The position numbers and the translations under genes are program-made. The notes beneath the pieces are model-generated. The model saw only the letters and a program-made list of their open reading frames with translations. It had not been told where the DNA came from and did no database searches. A DNA stretch of 20,356 nt from CAMBDR01 sp046597185 (GTDB lineage Bacteria; Pseudomonadota; Gammaproteobacteria; Burkholderiales; Burkholderiaceae_D), in the NCBI GenBank assembly GCA_046597185.1, contig JBKJLF010000828.1, forward strand, positions 1 through 20,356, in the 5' to 3' direction. Below, one piece after another: positions 7,134 to 17,067 of this stretch. Numbering within the stretch: the stretch's first letter is position 1; each line of letters starts with the position of its first letter.

Positions 7134-10100
7134 CTATACCGTTACCATTACTTCATGCTCACGCCCGTCATCCACCAGCGCAATCGACATGCCTTCTTGC
7201 AGCATGCCATCGAGCATCACACTCGCTGGCGGGCTTTTTTCGCCGGGTTTTGCCACACTTTGATTGAGTGTGATTCGGTAGGGCGTGTTGCGATATTGGT
7301 AGTGGATGGTTACCGTATTCCACTCCGGTGGCAGGCAGGGTTTGAAGTTCAGGCTTTGGCCCCATAATTTGCCACCCTCCAGCGTTACGCCCAGAATCGA
7401 TTCCAACATCAAACGATACATCCAACCTGCCGAACCGGTGTACCAGGTCCAACCGCCGCGCCCAATATGCGGGGCCACGCCGTACACATCGGCCGCAATC
7501 ACATACGGTTCGACCTTGTATCGTGCAATCGCAGCGGCGCTGTTGCCGTGGTTGACCGGGTTGATGATGCGCACCAGATCGGCCGCTTTGGCGGCCGCGC
7601 CCATCTCGGCAAAAGCCATTGCCGCCCAGATTGCGGCATGGGTGTATTGACCACCGTTTTCACGCACGCCGGGCACATAACCACGGATATAACCGGGGTT
7701 TTGCGCCGATTTGTCAAACGGCGGGGCCAGTAACTGAATGATGCCATCGGCGCGCCGTACCAAATGCTGCTCCAACGATTGCATGGCTTGCTGTGCACGC
7801 TCCGGTTCTGCCGCACCGGACAGAACCGACCAGCTTTGGGCGATGGAATCGATCCGGCATTCGGCATTGTCTTGTGAGCCCAGGGCGCTGCCATCGTCAA
7901 AATAGGCGCGCCGATACCATTGCCCATCCCAACCATGGTCGTGCAGGGCCAGCCGCAAACTGGCAGCAAAGCTGTGGCAGCGCAGGGCGAAGGCGGCATC
8001 TTGCTGTTGGGTGGCAATGGGGGCAAAGTGCTCCAATACATGGTATAAAAAGAAGCTTAACCAAACACTTTCCCCCCGACCTTTGTTGCCAACCTGGTCC
8101 ATGCCATCATTCCAGTCGCCGGAACCAATCAAGAGCAAGCCATGCGCACCCAGGCGCATGCCGTGCTCAATCGCACGTACCGCATGCTGGTAAAGCGTGG
8201 CTTTTTGCTCGGAGCGTAGCGGCAAGTCGTAAAAAGAATCTTCCTCTTCATGCAGGGCGCGTGCTTCGATGAAATGGACTTCTTGCTCCAGTACCGTACT
8301 GTCACCGGTGCTGCTGACGTAGCGTTGAACGGCCAGCGCCAACCACAAAAAGTCATCCGAACAACGGGTGCGCACTCCGCGATTGCCGGGCGGATGCCAC
8401 CAGTGCTGCACATCGCCTTCGGTAAATTGATGGCCGGCGCACAGCAGCAATTGCTCGCGTAACAGCGCCGGTTCGGCATGCACCAGCGCCATCGCGTCTT
8501 GCAACTGGTCGCGAAAGCCAAACGCACCGCCAGATTGATAATAACCGCTGCGCGCCCACATGCGGCAGGCAATGGTTTGGTAGAGTAGCCAACCATTGGC
8601 CAGCACATTGAAAGCCGGGTCGGGGCTGGTGACTTGCACCACGCCCAGCGTTTGCCGCCAGTAAGCATGGACTTTTTTCAGCGCGTCAGCTGCCGCATCG
8701 GCCCCCCGGTATTGGTACACCAGGTGGCTGACATCGTCGCTGCGGCGGGTATCGGCCATACCCAGCACGAACACCAGCTCGCGCTGTTGGCCCGGTTCCA
8801 GATCAAATGGCACTTGCAGGGCGGCGCAGGGGTCCAGCCCGGCCCCGAGCTTGCCGGACAGGCGTACCCGCTCCATCACCACCGGGTTGGATAAGGCGCG
8901 ATTGCGCCCAATGAACTCCAACCGATCACCAGTGACGCTGCGTTGCGAACTATCGACATCGAAAAACGCGGTGCGCTGGGAAAAACTGTTGTTGTAGGGG
9001 TTGCGCGCCAGTACCGCTTTGCTGGCCGGGTCGAGTTCGGTGACGATATGTTGCGCCGATTTGGGGCGCAAATCACCCAATACCCATTCCACATAGCCAG
9101 TGGCACTTAAGCGCCTTGGTCGGGTGGAGACATTTTTTACCCGCAACACCGAATATTTGATCGAGGCATCCAGCGCCACATACACGGTGAGTTCGGACTT
9201 GATGCCCTGTTCCTGATGTTCAAACACGCTATAACCAAAACCATGGCGGGTCAGGTATGGGCCCTGGCCACGGCAGGGCAGGGGCGTGGGCGACCAATAA
9301 CGGGTGCTTTCTTCATCGCGCAAATAAAAGGCTTCGCCGCTGCCATCGCAAACCGGGTCGTTGTCCCATGGGGTAAGGCGGAATTCATGCGCGTTTTCGC
9401 CCCAGGTGTAGGCTTGGCCACTTTCCGAAATCACGCAGCCAAATTGCTTGTTGGCCAGTACATTTGACCAAGGGGCCGGGGTCAGGTTGGTGGCGCTGGT
9501 GACGATCAGATATTCTCGTCCGTCGGCACTGAAGCCGCCCAAGCCATTGCTCAATTGTAGGCCACGCCCTTCCAGCTCAAGCGCTTTGCCAACTTCATTT
9601 TCGCTCGCTTGCTTGCTATTGAATGTTTGCGCCAGCAATTTGGCCGGGCGCACTTCCTTCAGTTCACGCCGATTGATTTGGTCGAGCAGGCTGCCATTGG
9701 CATCGCTCAATACCACCCGTGCCACGGTTTGAAATAAAATCCGGTCTTCGGGGGAGATTTGATCCACCGTGCGCACAAAAATGCCGCCGGGGCGCTCGCC
9801 GCTGTGGGTGCCGGTGACGGCAGAAATGAGGTGCATGATTTGCTCTTGCAGCGATTGGCGGTAGCCGTTATGCTCGCCATTCCACAACACCAAATCCACC
9901 GCCAAGCCTTTCAAGCGCCAATAAGCATGCGCTTGCACCATTTGGCGCACCAGTTCAAAGTTTTCTGAACTCTTGATTTGCACCAGCACAATCGGCAAAT
10001 CACCCGAAATGGCCGAACTCCATAAGCCCGATTGGCCGCGCTGGTTGCGCATTAAAATACTGGCTTCGGCGCGCAGCAAGGGGTTGAGGTAGATGACCGA

Positions 10101-13100
10101 ATTGGCCAGCCGGCCATACAGTTGAGCATCCGATTCGCTGGCGTTTAATTGGCGCAGCATGACCTGGCTGTGGGTCCAGGATAATTCCACCACGCGCTCG
10201 GCCAAATGGCGGTCGCGATATTTTTCCACCAGATCCAGGCATTGTTCGCGGCTGCTGGCAATGCCGGTGACCAGATCGATGGTAGCGCTTTGTTCCGGGT
10301 CGAGCGTGATTTGGTAGCGGATGGCGACAATCGGATCAAGCACCGAGCCTTGGGTATTGGAGAGCGGGCCCGCATTGCGTAAGGCATTCGGCGAAGCCAC
10401 GGTTTGGCCGCGTCCGATAAATTGCATGCGGTCGGTTTCATAGGAGACGGCATCAATCTCTGCGTCATGCAGCGCCAGCAGGTGAAACATCCACGGGTTT
10501 TTTTCATCAATTGAGCGCGGGCGACGGGTGCAGATGACGGCGTGCCGATCCGGTAAAATTTCGGTTTGCACAAACAGATTCGAAAAAGCCGGGTGGCTGG
10601 CGTCCGCCGCCGCATGGGTCAGCACCACTTCGGCATAGCTGGTGATATCGATGGTGCGCCGTTGGCGACCGCGATTGACGATGCGGGTGCGGCGTAATTC
10701 GATATCATCTTCCGGCGAGACCACGATTTCGGTATGGAGATTGATGTGATGGTCGCTACGGCGAAATTCGGCCCGCCCTTCGGAAAAAATCACTTCATAT
10801 TGCTCCGGCACGGCGGCCGTGGGTTGCCAGGTGGTAGACCAAAACTGGCCGTTTTCCAAATCGCGAATATAGCAATAACTGCCCCAGTGGTCGCGCGTGC
10901 CATCCTCGCGCCAACGGGTGAGCAACAGCTCTTGCCAGCGGCTGCAACTGCCGCCGCTGCTGGTGAGCATCAGGTGGTAGCGCCCGTTGGAGAGCAATAA
11001 CACTTCCGGGGTGCGTGGGTCGGCGCGCTCGAATACCCGTAGCGGCATTTCCTGGCTGGCGCTGGTGGTGCGAATATCGGCCAATTCGGTGGCATTGCAA
11101 TAGTTGGCACTGGCGCGTGGAATTTTTTCGTGTAATAGCGAGAGCGTGGCCTGCAGCAGGCGGTCTGATTCAAAGCGCGCTTGCATTGGTTGCTCCAGCA
11201 ATAAATACGCCAGCGACAAAAATCCCATACCCTGATGGTGGGCCATGAAAGAATGGATAATGGTGTTGCTCTGGCCGCGTGGCAGGCGGCTGGCGGTATA
11301 GTCGATGGCTTCATAAAAACCATATTTGCCTTCAAAGCCCAGCGCTGCCATGGCTTGCAAATTGGCGCAGGCCTGTTCCGGCAGCACCATCAGCGCCATC
11401 ATGGAGGCATACGGCGCAATCACCAAATCATCGCCCAGGCCACGTTTAAAGCCCAGGCCCGGTACGCCGAAAGCGCGATACTGGTAGTTTAAGCTGGCGT
11501 CAAAGGCGTTATAGCCCGATTCGGAAATGCCCCAGGGCACATTGCGCTGCTCACCATATTCAATTTGACGCGTTACCGCCGCCTGACAGGTTTGAAACAG
11601 CAAGGTGTTGGCATAATTGGGCATGATTAACAGCGGCATCAGGTATTCAAACATGGAACCGCTCCACGACAGCAAAATCGGTTTGCCGCCCGCCACGGTG
11701 AGTTGCCGCCCCAGAGCAAACCAATGCTCCTGCGGCAATTGGCCTTGGGCGATGGCAATAAAACTGGCAAGGCGTGCTTCGGAGGCCAGCAAATCATAAT
11801 AACTGGTGTCACGCCGCCGCTCGTTGACGTTATAGCCAATGGCCAGCAAATGGGTGCTGGCATCGTACAAAAAGGCGTATTCCATCTGCGCCAATTGGCT
11901 ACATTGGCTTGCCAGTTTGGCCAAGTCCTGTATGCGTTGGGCGGCGCGTTGGACTCCCAGAGCCAGTAGTTGCCGGAATGGTTGACTCAGTTGCTGATTG
12001 GATTGTTGATCTGATGGTTGATCCAATTCACTGCCCTGATCCTGGGGTAACGGCCATTGTGCCAGTTCGCGCAAAGTGGGGATGGTGGCCAATTTGGGAT
12101 CAGCTTGCAGCCAGCTGGTAGTGGGCGCGCTTGCCAGCCATGGGGCCAGAAAACTCAATTCGTCGCGCGCCTGTTGGCACTGGCGCAACCAGGCTTGTAC
12201 CCAAGTCGCCAGCGGGCTATCTGGCGCGGTGCTGCCATCGGTTTGGCCTGCCAGCAGCTTGCTGGACAAGTGTTGCAAGCGTTGCAGACTGTCATGCAGC
12301 ACCATCAAATTGATGGGCGGCGTATCGCAGGCCTGTTGTAATTCCAGGCAAAGCGGCTGCATTTGATGCTGTAACAGGGCATCGGCATGGCTGCGCAAAA
12401 TTTGCCAGGTATCACGCAGGCCGGGAAACAAGCGCGCTGACATGATTGGGGCATCGGCCAGCGCCAGCAAACCGGGGCTTAAGGTGAGTAAATGGCCCGC
12501 CAGATTGCCACTGTCCACCGAGGAAACATACATCGGCTGCAACGGTTGCAGGGTTTGCGTATCGTACCAGTTGTAAAAGTGGCCTTGATGGCGCGCCAAT
12601 TGCGTCAGCGTTTGCAGGGTGTTGGCGCAACGCACCATGCAGGGGCCAACCCCGATATAGCCAAAATCATAAGCCGTCAGATTGGCCAGTAGCGCCAGCC
12701 CGATATTGGTGGGCGAGGTGCGCCGTGCCACCACTGCCACCGGGTATTGCTGGATATTGTCGGGCGGTAAAAAATGATCGGCTGCGGTGATATGGGTTTC
12801 AAAAAACAGCCAGGTTTTGCGCGCCAGCAGGTGCAAAAATTGCTGTTGCGTCTCGCTCAATTGCGCGCCTTTGCGCACCATGGGTTGGCTGATCCACCAG
12901 GCGATCAGTGGGGCTATGCCCCAGATCAGCAAGATCGGGGTGGCGGCGGGCAGGGCCAGCGCTTTGGCGTGGTTCAAATAAGCCGCTACGCAGAGGGCCA
13001 GTGCCGGGTTGACCCACATGCTTTGCCAGTAACTAAGCCAATCCGGGTTTTCACTGCGTCCGGCCTGGCTGGAAGGCGTCCATTCCAGCAGGCGGCGGTG

Positions 13101-16100
13101 GCTTGCCAGTATGCGCCAGTGGGTGCGGACAATTGCATCCAGGCTGATGGCCGCTTCATAGGGTAAAAATACCAAGGTCAGCGCGGTATGCATGAAATGC
13201 TGTTGCGTGTTGCGTATCAGGGCGGCCAGATGCTGGTGCAGGCGCATATCCAGTGATTTACGCATCAAATTCACCCCCATCGAAAAGATGGCGGGCAAAA
13301 ACAGAATCGCCAGGCTGGCACCACTCCAAAACCAACTGACCGGTAGCAAGATCCAGCCGGTCAATAATAAGCCGGTGAGGGCAGGCCCGACCAGGCTGCG
13401 GCGTAAATTGTCCAGCAATTTCCAGCGTGACAGCAGCGACAAGGGGTTGCTGTGGTCGGGGGCGTGCTTGTCCAGCATGCCACCCGTCATGGGGGTGGCG
13501 ACGGTGGGCACCTTGGGCAGTGGCCCCGGTACGGCCGGTAGCAGCCAGGCCGCAATTTGCCAGTCGCCGCGCATCCAGCGGTGGCGGCGGCGCATGTCTT
13601 GCCGATACGATGAGGGGTATTGTTCGTGCAATTGCACGTCATTGAGCAAACCGGCGCGGGCGTAACAGCCTTCCAGCAAGTCGTGGCTTAAAATCCGGTT
13701 TTCCGGCATGCGCCCACCCAGGGCCTGCTCAAACATATCGACATCGTAAATGCCTTTGCCGATGAACGAGCCTTCGCCAAACAGATCCTGATACACATCC
13801 GAAACGGTGCGGGTATAGGGGTCAATGCCGGTTTCGCCGCTGCATAATAATTCATAGCGTGAAGCTTGCGCGCCCGGCAGGCTGACTGCGACCCGTGGCT
13901 GCAAAATGCCATAACCTTTGGTGACGCGCCCGAGTTTGGCATCGTATTCCGGACGATTGAGCGGGTGCGCCATGGTGGCGGCAAATTTGCGTGCCGCATC
14001 GCGCGGCAGATCGGTATCGATATCGAGTGTAATCACATAGCGGATATGGCCCAGATCGGCGCGCGCCCCAACGATCAATTCAAAGGTATTGGGCGCGTCG
14101 GCGTTGCGTAAAAAGGCATTGAGTGCGGCCAGCTTGCCGCGTTTGCGCTCATAACCCATCCAGATTTGTTCTTGCGCATTCCAGCAGCGCGGGCGGTGTA
14201 GTAAAAAGAATTGATCGCTACCGGTGTCCTGATATTTGGCGTTGAGTTGCACCATTTGCTCTTGAATATGCGCCAGCAAGCTGGCGTCGTCCGCTTCGCT
14301 GGCGTTGTTGGCGTCGGCATAATCGGTGAGCAGACAAAAGCGCAGATTGGCATCGCGATTGGCTAAAAACCGTACTTCCAGCGCCTCGCACAGGCGCTCG
14401 ATTTGGTAATGTGCATGCGGCCCCGGCAATAGCATGGCCGGCACCACCACCAGGGTGCGTGCGTCGTCTGCAATGCCGTGTGAAAAATCCATGCGCGGCA
14501 AGGGGCGCGGCAGGCTGATCAGGGTGGCCAGCCAATTGACCAATGCCAGTGCCAGTTGGCTGCTGGCGATGAACGCCAGAACCCCAAGCAAGACCAACAA
14601 GCCGGGGCCAACCCCATCACCCCAGGCTTTGGCCACGATCAGGCCCGTTACCAGCATTGTGAGCAGGATGATGCCCGACAGGTAGAAGGTCAGCGGCGCA
14701 GCGGCGACTCTGGCGCACCACGCCAGCACACGGTTGCTCCCGACTGCGCCCGAACCTGCACCCGAACCTGCACCCGAACCTGCACCCGCACCCGCAACGC
14801 TGGCGGCGTGCGTAGCGCAAGCCTGCCGCAACCGGGGTAAGCCCTTGTCTACCAAATAATAGCCAATATGCGCATGGCGCGCCGTGCAACCCGAGGCATT
14901 ACAAGCCGTTTGCGCCAATTCGAGCGCCACTTCGGCGATGTCCAGCTCCACCATCCGGGTTTGTTTGCCCACTTTTTCCACCGCATGGCGATACAGGTCA
15001 CGCGTGGCAAAATCCATTTGGCAATATTCGCCCGCCGGGTCTTGGCGCAGGCATTGATCCACCGCACTCATGCTTTCCACAAACTCGCGCCAATCGATGC
15101 CGGACAATAAGCGCAGGCTGCCAATGCTGTTGCTGATTGATACCTGATCTGCCGCCTGTTGCTGCGATTCCAGTTGCACCATTTGCTCGATGCTTTGGCC
15201 CGATTCGGCCAGCTTTTGCTCCAGCCAGGTCAGCGGCAGGGTGAGGGTGCTGCTTTGTCCTTGCAAACGGCGTACCAGTTCGGCCACGAAGGTGCTTTCC
15301 ATGGGCGGTTCCGAGCGCGCCATGTCAGCCACCAATAAAATTAATTGATTCGGTGCCGTGGCCACCGTTTCAGTCATTTTATCGCTCCATGAGCAAGCCA
15401 GATTGCGTTGATTATGGGCACTGGCCAGGCGCGCGGCCACCCGCCGCAGGTTTTCAATCAGGGCCAGCCGCAGCATGATGGGAATGGCCCATAATTCGCC
15501 CAGTTTTAAGATCGTCACTTGCTGGTAGGCGCTGACAAAGCTGGCCAAGCCTTCCGGGTCGATGCGGCCATCGCCGTGGGCAATGGTTTCCAGCGCAATA
15601 TCATAGACTCGTGGCCACTTGCCCGAGTCAAACTGCGCCAATTGCGCGCGCTGCGACAGCCGCGCCAAGCGTGGCAATTGTTCGCTATAGTTTTTCGGCA
15701 AGTGGCGCTTGGCGGTACGGATTTGTTCTTCGATCAGGTAAAAATTGTCCAGCAGCCATTCTGCCGCCGGCGTAATCTGGCGCTCGTTACGAATCACGGC
15801 GGTCAGCAAATTACAGGTCTCAACGATGATGCTTTCATTTTGCGCCAGCCGTGCCAGCAGCATGTCGCGTCCACGGGTGAGGCTTAATTTATGCGCATTG
15901 GCCAGAATCCGCCCATATTGCTCCATCTGCAGGGCACTGAATAATTCATCCCGTAAGGGCAGGGCATCCTCCGGCGCTTTGCTTGATGGTAAGCTTGACG
16001 AGGAGGGCGAGGTGGGTGAGGTGGATTGATCGGCACCGGGGCTGAAGTGCCTGAAACAGGCAACGCAAGCTTGTTTCAGCGTGTGCAGATGGGCACCCAA

Positions 16101-16142
16101 GGTAGGTTGGACAGGTTTCAATTTGGACACTTCTTTCTGCAT
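7134..16142 (-). CDS. ndvB: Cyclic beta-1,2-glucan synthase (NdvB/ChvB type), 3002 aa
   Basis: A giant inner-membrane enzyme that builds cyclic glucans from UDP-glucose on itself, cyclises them and trims length by phosphorolysis. The products are normally exported to the periplasm for osmoadaptation and host interaction. Order of parts: Ser/Pro-rich N-terminus (residues 40-55) and helical region; GAGS repeat (453-464); membrane segments near 483-505 and 516-542; GT84 glycosyltransferase domain with VITLDIDTDLPRD (D707, D709, D711) and later RRRHRWMRGDWQ; further membrane segments near 919-954, 1043-1059 and 1066-1086; a glucoamylase-like cyclisation domain (now GH189) with SGSMFEYLMP (about 1493) and NVPWGISESGYNAFD (about 1530); two carbohydrate-handling sandwich regions starting near 1715 and 2195; and a C-terminal GH94 phosphorylase barrel with GSGDWNDGMDQ (catalytic Asp at 2676 or 2679). 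It is slightly longer than rhizobial enzymes (about 2830-2870). ATG 16142 has no good ribosome site and an in-frame TAA lies just upstream, so the exact start is uncertain. The frame is uninterrupted. Confidence 0.95.
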   Translation of the reverse strand: MQKEVSKLKPVQPTLGAHLHTLKQACVACFRHFSPGADQSTSPTSPSSSSLPSSKAPEDALPLRDELFSALQMEQYGRILANAHKLSLTRGRDMLLARLAQNESIIVETCNLLTAVIRNERQITPAAEWLLDNFYLIEEQIRTAKRHLPKNYSEQLPRLARLSQRAQLAQFDSGKWPRVYDIALETIAHGDGRIDPEGLASFVSAYQQVTILKLGELWAIPIMLRLALIENLRRVAARLASAHNQRNLACSWSDKMTETVATAPNQLILLVADMARSEPPMESTFVAELVRRLQGQSSTLTLPLTWLEQKLAESGQSIEQMVQLESQQQAADQVSISNSIGSLRLLSGIDWREFVESMSAVDQCLRQDPAGEYCQMDFATRDLYRHAVEKVGKQTRMVELDIAEVALELAQTACNASGCTARHAHIGYYLVDKGLPRLRQACATHAASVAGAGAGSGAGSGAGSGAVGSNRVLAWCARVAAAPLTFYLSGIILLTMLVTGLIVAKAWGDGVGPGLLVLLGVLAFIASSQLALALVNWLATLISLPRPLPRMDFSHGIADDARTLVVVPAMLLPGPHAHYQIERLCEALEVRFLANRDANLRFCLLTDYADANNASEADDASLLAHIQEQMVQLNAKYQDTGSDQFFLLHRPRCWNAQEQIWMGYERKRGKLAALNAFLRNADAPNTFELIVGARADLGHIRYVITLDIDTDLPRDAARKFAATMAHPLNRPEYDAKLGRVTKGYGILQPRVAVSLPGAQASRYELLCSGETGIDPYTRTVSDVYQDLFGEGSFIGKGIYDVDMFEQALGGRMPENRILSHDLLEGCYARAGLLNDVQLHEQYPSSYRQDMRRRHRWMRGDWQIAAWLLPAVPGPLPKVPTVATPMTGGMLDKHAPDHSNPLSLLSRWKLLDNLRRSLVGPALTGLLLTGWILLPVSWFWSGASLAILFLPAIFSMGVNLMRKSLDMRLHQHLAALIRNTQQHFMHTALTLVFLPYEAAISLDAIVRTHWRILASHRRLLEWTPSSQAGRSENPDWLSYWQSMWVNPALALCVAAYLNHAKALALPAATPILLIWGIAPLIAWWISQPMVRKGAQLSETQQQFLHLLARKTWLFFETHITAADHFLPPDNIQQYPVAVVARRTSPTNIGLALLANLTAYDFGYIGVGPCMVRCANTLQTLTQLARHQGHFYNWYDTQTLQPLQPMYVSSVDSGNLAGHLLTLSPGLLALADAPIMSARLFPGLRDTWQILRSHADALLQHQMQPLCLELQQACDTPPINLMVLHDSLQRLQHLSSKLLAGQTDGSTAPDSPLATWVQAWLRQCQQARDELSFLAPWLASAPTTSWLQADPKLATIPTLRELAQWPLPQDQGSELDQPSDQQSNQQLSQPFRQLLALGVQRAAQRIQDLAKLASQCSQLAQMEYAFLYDASTHLLAIGYNVNERRRDTSYYDLLASEARLASFIAIAQGQLPQEHWFALGRQLTVAGGKPILLSWSGSMFEYLMPLLIMPNYANTLLFQTCQAAVTRQIEYGEQRNVPWGISESGYNAFDASLNYQYRAFGVPGLGFKRGLGDDLVIAPYASMMALMVLPEQACANLQAMAALGFEGKYGFYEAIDYTASRLPRGQSNTIIHSFMAHHQGMGFLSLAYLLLEQPMQARFESDRLLQATLSLLHEKIPRASANYCNATELADIRTTSASQEMPLRVFERADPRTPEVLLLSNGRYHLMLTSSGGSCSRWQELLLTRWREDGTRDHWGSYCYIRDLENGQFWSTTWQPTAAVPEQYEVIFSEGRAEFRRSDHHINLHTEIVVSPEDDIELRRTRIVNRGRQRRTIDITSYAEVVLTHAAADASHPAFSNLFVQTEILPDRHAVICTRRPRSIDEKNPWMFHLLALHDAEIDAVSYETDRMQFIGRGQTVASPNALRNAGPLSNTQGSVLDPIVAIRYQITLDPEQSATIDLVTGIASSREQCLDLVEKYRDRHLAERVVELSWTHSQVMLRQLNASESDAQLYGRLANSVIYLNPLLRAEASILMRNQRGQSGLWSSAISGDLPIVLVQIKSSENFELVRQMVQAHAYWRLKGLAVDLVLWNGEHNGYRQSLQEQIMHLISAVTGTHSGERPGGIFVRTVDQISPEDRILFQTVARVVLSDANGSLLDQINRRELKEVRPAKLLAQTFNSKQASENEVGKALELEGRGLQLSNGLGGFSADGREYLIVTSATNLTPAPWSNVLANKQFGCVISESGQAYTWGENAHEFRLTPWDNDPVCDGSGEAFYLRDEESTRYWSPTPLPCRGQGPYLTRHGFGYSVFEHQEQGIKSELTVYVALDASIKYSVLRVKNVSTRPRRLSATGYVEWVLGDLRPKSAQHIVTELDPASKAVLARNPYNNSFSQRTAFFDVDSSQRSVTGDRLEFIGRNRALSNPVVMERVRLSGKLGAGLDPCAALQVPFDLEPGQQRELVFVLGMADTRRSDDVSHLVYQYRGADAAADALKKVHAYWRQTLGVVQVTSPDPAFNVLANGWLLYQTIACRMWARSGYYQSGGAFGFRDQLQDAMALVHAEPALLREQLLLCAGHQFTEGDVQHWWHPPGNRGVRTRCSDDFLWLALAVQRYVSSTGDSTVLEQEVHFIEARALHEEEDSFYDLPLRSEQKATLYQHAVRAIEHGMRLGAHGLLLIGSGDWNDGMDQVGNKGRGESVWLSFFLYHVLEHFAPIATQQQDAAFALRCHSFAASLRLALHDHGWDGQWYRRAYFDDGSALGSQDNAECRIDSIAQSWSVLSGAAEPERAQQAMQSLEQHLVRRADGIIQLLAPPFDKSAQNPGYIRGYVPGVRENGGQYTHAAIWAAMAFAEMGAAAKAADLVRIINPVNHGNSAAAIARYKVEPYVIAADVYGVAPHIGRGGWTWYTGSAGWMYRLMLESILGVTLEGGKLWGQSLNFKPCLPPEWNTVTIHYQYRNTPYRITLNQSVAKPGEKSPPASVMLDGMLQEGMSIALVDDGREHEVMVTV
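14751..14786 (-). repeat. In-frame 12-bp tandem repeat inside the glucan synthase gene
   Basis: Three exact copies of cgaacctgcacc (plus strand) lie end to end, with degenerate half-copies on both sides. On the coding strand each unit encodes Gly-Ala-Gly-Ser, giving residues 453-464, flanked by more Gly/Ala. The unit is a multiple of three, so copy-number change would lengthen or shorten a flexible linker before the first membrane segment without breaking the frame. Confidence 0.9.
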
Positions 16143-16242
16143 GGAAGGTTAGCTTTCAGCATAAGCTTTAATCGAAAGTGCAACTGTGCGCTGACCCACA
16201 TAAGCCTTTCCGGCACGCATTATTGCCTGATTGGGGCCTCAA

Positions 16243-16258
16243 TGTGCGTCAACGCACA
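16243..16258. promoter_or_regulatory. Perfect palindrome in the divergent glucan synthase/DUF883 region (16143-16394)
   Basis: The arms tgtgcgt and acgcaca are separated by two bases, giving a 16-bp operator-like dyad about 100 bases upstream of the glucan synthase start and 137 bases upstream of the DUF883 start. A TATAAC (16280-16285) faces DUF883, without a clear -35 box. No gene is seen in the remaining 252 bases. Confidence 0.4.
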
Positions 16259-16394
16259 GACTTGTTGGGTGTTAGTGTTTATAACGATAAGCAATAAGGT
16301 GCGATTCCATGAAGTCCACCAGGGAAGAGGAAAGTTGTAAGCGACTGTATTACCGTCAAATCTGTTTTTTCATTTATTTACCAAGGAGTCTATC

Positions 16395-16697
16395 GTGCAA
16401 GAATCAAGCCTGTTAAACGTCAGCCATGACATCGAAAAATTTGTCAAGGATGCGCAAACCCATTTTAATGATGCACTCACCCTGACCGGTGATAAAGCGC
16501 TGGAAGCGCAAAAACGCGGCATGCGTTTGTTGGATACGGCCTTGGGCAAGGCCCAGGATGCACGTAGCAGTGTGATGCATTCGGGCCGGGAAATGGCGGC
16601 CTCGGCCGACCACTTTGTAAAAGAAAATCCATGGCGCACGGTGACAGCGGCGGCGAGTATTGGATTATTATTGGGTGTGATTTTAGGTCGTAAGTAA
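16395..16697 (+). CDS. DUF883 (ElaB/YqjD-like) membrane-anchored protein
   Basis: A 100-residue protein starting at GTG 16395 with an AAGGAG site 8 bases before it. The first 70 residues are a charged amphipathic helix (DIEKFVKDAQTHFNDALTLT, then GREMAASADHFVKE). The family signature ENPWRTVTAAASIGLLLGVI closes it with a single C-terminal membrane anchor ending in GRK. ElaB and YqjD are inner-membrane, ribosome-associated proteins induced in stationary phase and stress in E. coli; that role is carried over from the family. It is divergent from the glucan synthase gene and convergent with the small gene at 16817. Confidence 0.88.
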   Translation: MQESSLLNVSHDIEKFVKDAQTHFNDALTLTGDKALEAQKRGMRLLDTALGKAQDARSSVMHSGREMAASADHFVKENPWRTVTAAASIGLLLGVILGRK

Positions 16698-16742
16698 TTG
16701 CGTCTGGTCAGGCGGCATGCAAAAACGAACCTGGCAAACTCA

Positions 16743-16790
16743 GGCAAACACAGGGGGGTGAATCGTTACCGTGCAATCTTTGTGTTTGCC
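16743..16790. terminator. Long-loop inverted repeat between convergent genes, possible bidirectional terminator
   Basis: The arms ggcaaacaca (16743-16752) and tgtgtttgcc (16781-16790) are perfect 10-bp complements. The 28-base loop can itself form a short ggtga/ttacc helper stem. It sits midway between the stops of the DUF883 gene (16697) and the minus-strand small gene (16817). There is no T-tract, so termination is inferred from position alone. A further ggcaaac copy precedes the left arm. Confidence 0.4.
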
Positions 16791-16816
16791 ATCGTCAAAA
16801 CAACATTCAAACAAGA

Positions 16817-16972
16817 TTAACGAGCGCCTTTATGGTCTTTCTGGCCGTCGTTTTTATGCTTGCCTGCAACTTCTTTCTCTTCCGCCTTTTGTTTTTGCTT
16901 GATTTGCTCTTGCGTCATGGCGCTACGCGTTTGATCGGACTTTTGTTCATGCGGGTTGGTTTTTTGATTCAT
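16817..16972 (-). CDS. Small Lys/Gln-rich hydrophilic protein (51 aa)
   Basis: A short reading frame starting at ATG 16972 with a strong GGAGG ribosome site. A longer in-frame start at 17089 lacks one and would run into the inverted-repeat segment upstream. The product is extremely hydrophilic and probably disordered: MNQKTNPHEQKSDQTRSAMT, then a QEQIKQKQKAEEKE helix and a basic KHKNDGQKDHKGAR tail. There is no signal peptide or membrane segment. I do not recognise a family. Composition and its place between DUF883 and BON genes suggest a stress-related or nucleic-acid-associated small protein, but that is only inference. Confidence 0.65.
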   Translation of the reverse strand: MNQKTNPHEQKSDQTRSAMTQEQIKQKQKAEEKEVAGKHKNDGQKDHKGAR

Positions 16973-17067
16973 ATATCCTCCATTGGGTTGATTTGGTTTT
17001 GATGCCATCGGATTCGAACCAGGTTCGGCAGCCGACTCAGAGCAGACAGTAGCCCGGATCAGGGTGT

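Noticed and set aside
7155..16029. Many plus-strand and alternate-frame reading frames of 60-180 codons inside the glucan synthase gene
   Set aside because: They are antisense or frame shadows of a continuous, well-matched 3002-residue protein, with Pro/Arg/Ala-biased nonsense sequence and no family motifs.
17001..17030. A tRNA T-arm-like string (GGTTCGAATC on the minus strand)
   Set aside because: Flanking bases do not form a five-pair T-stem and no acceptor, anticodon or D-arm can be built around it.
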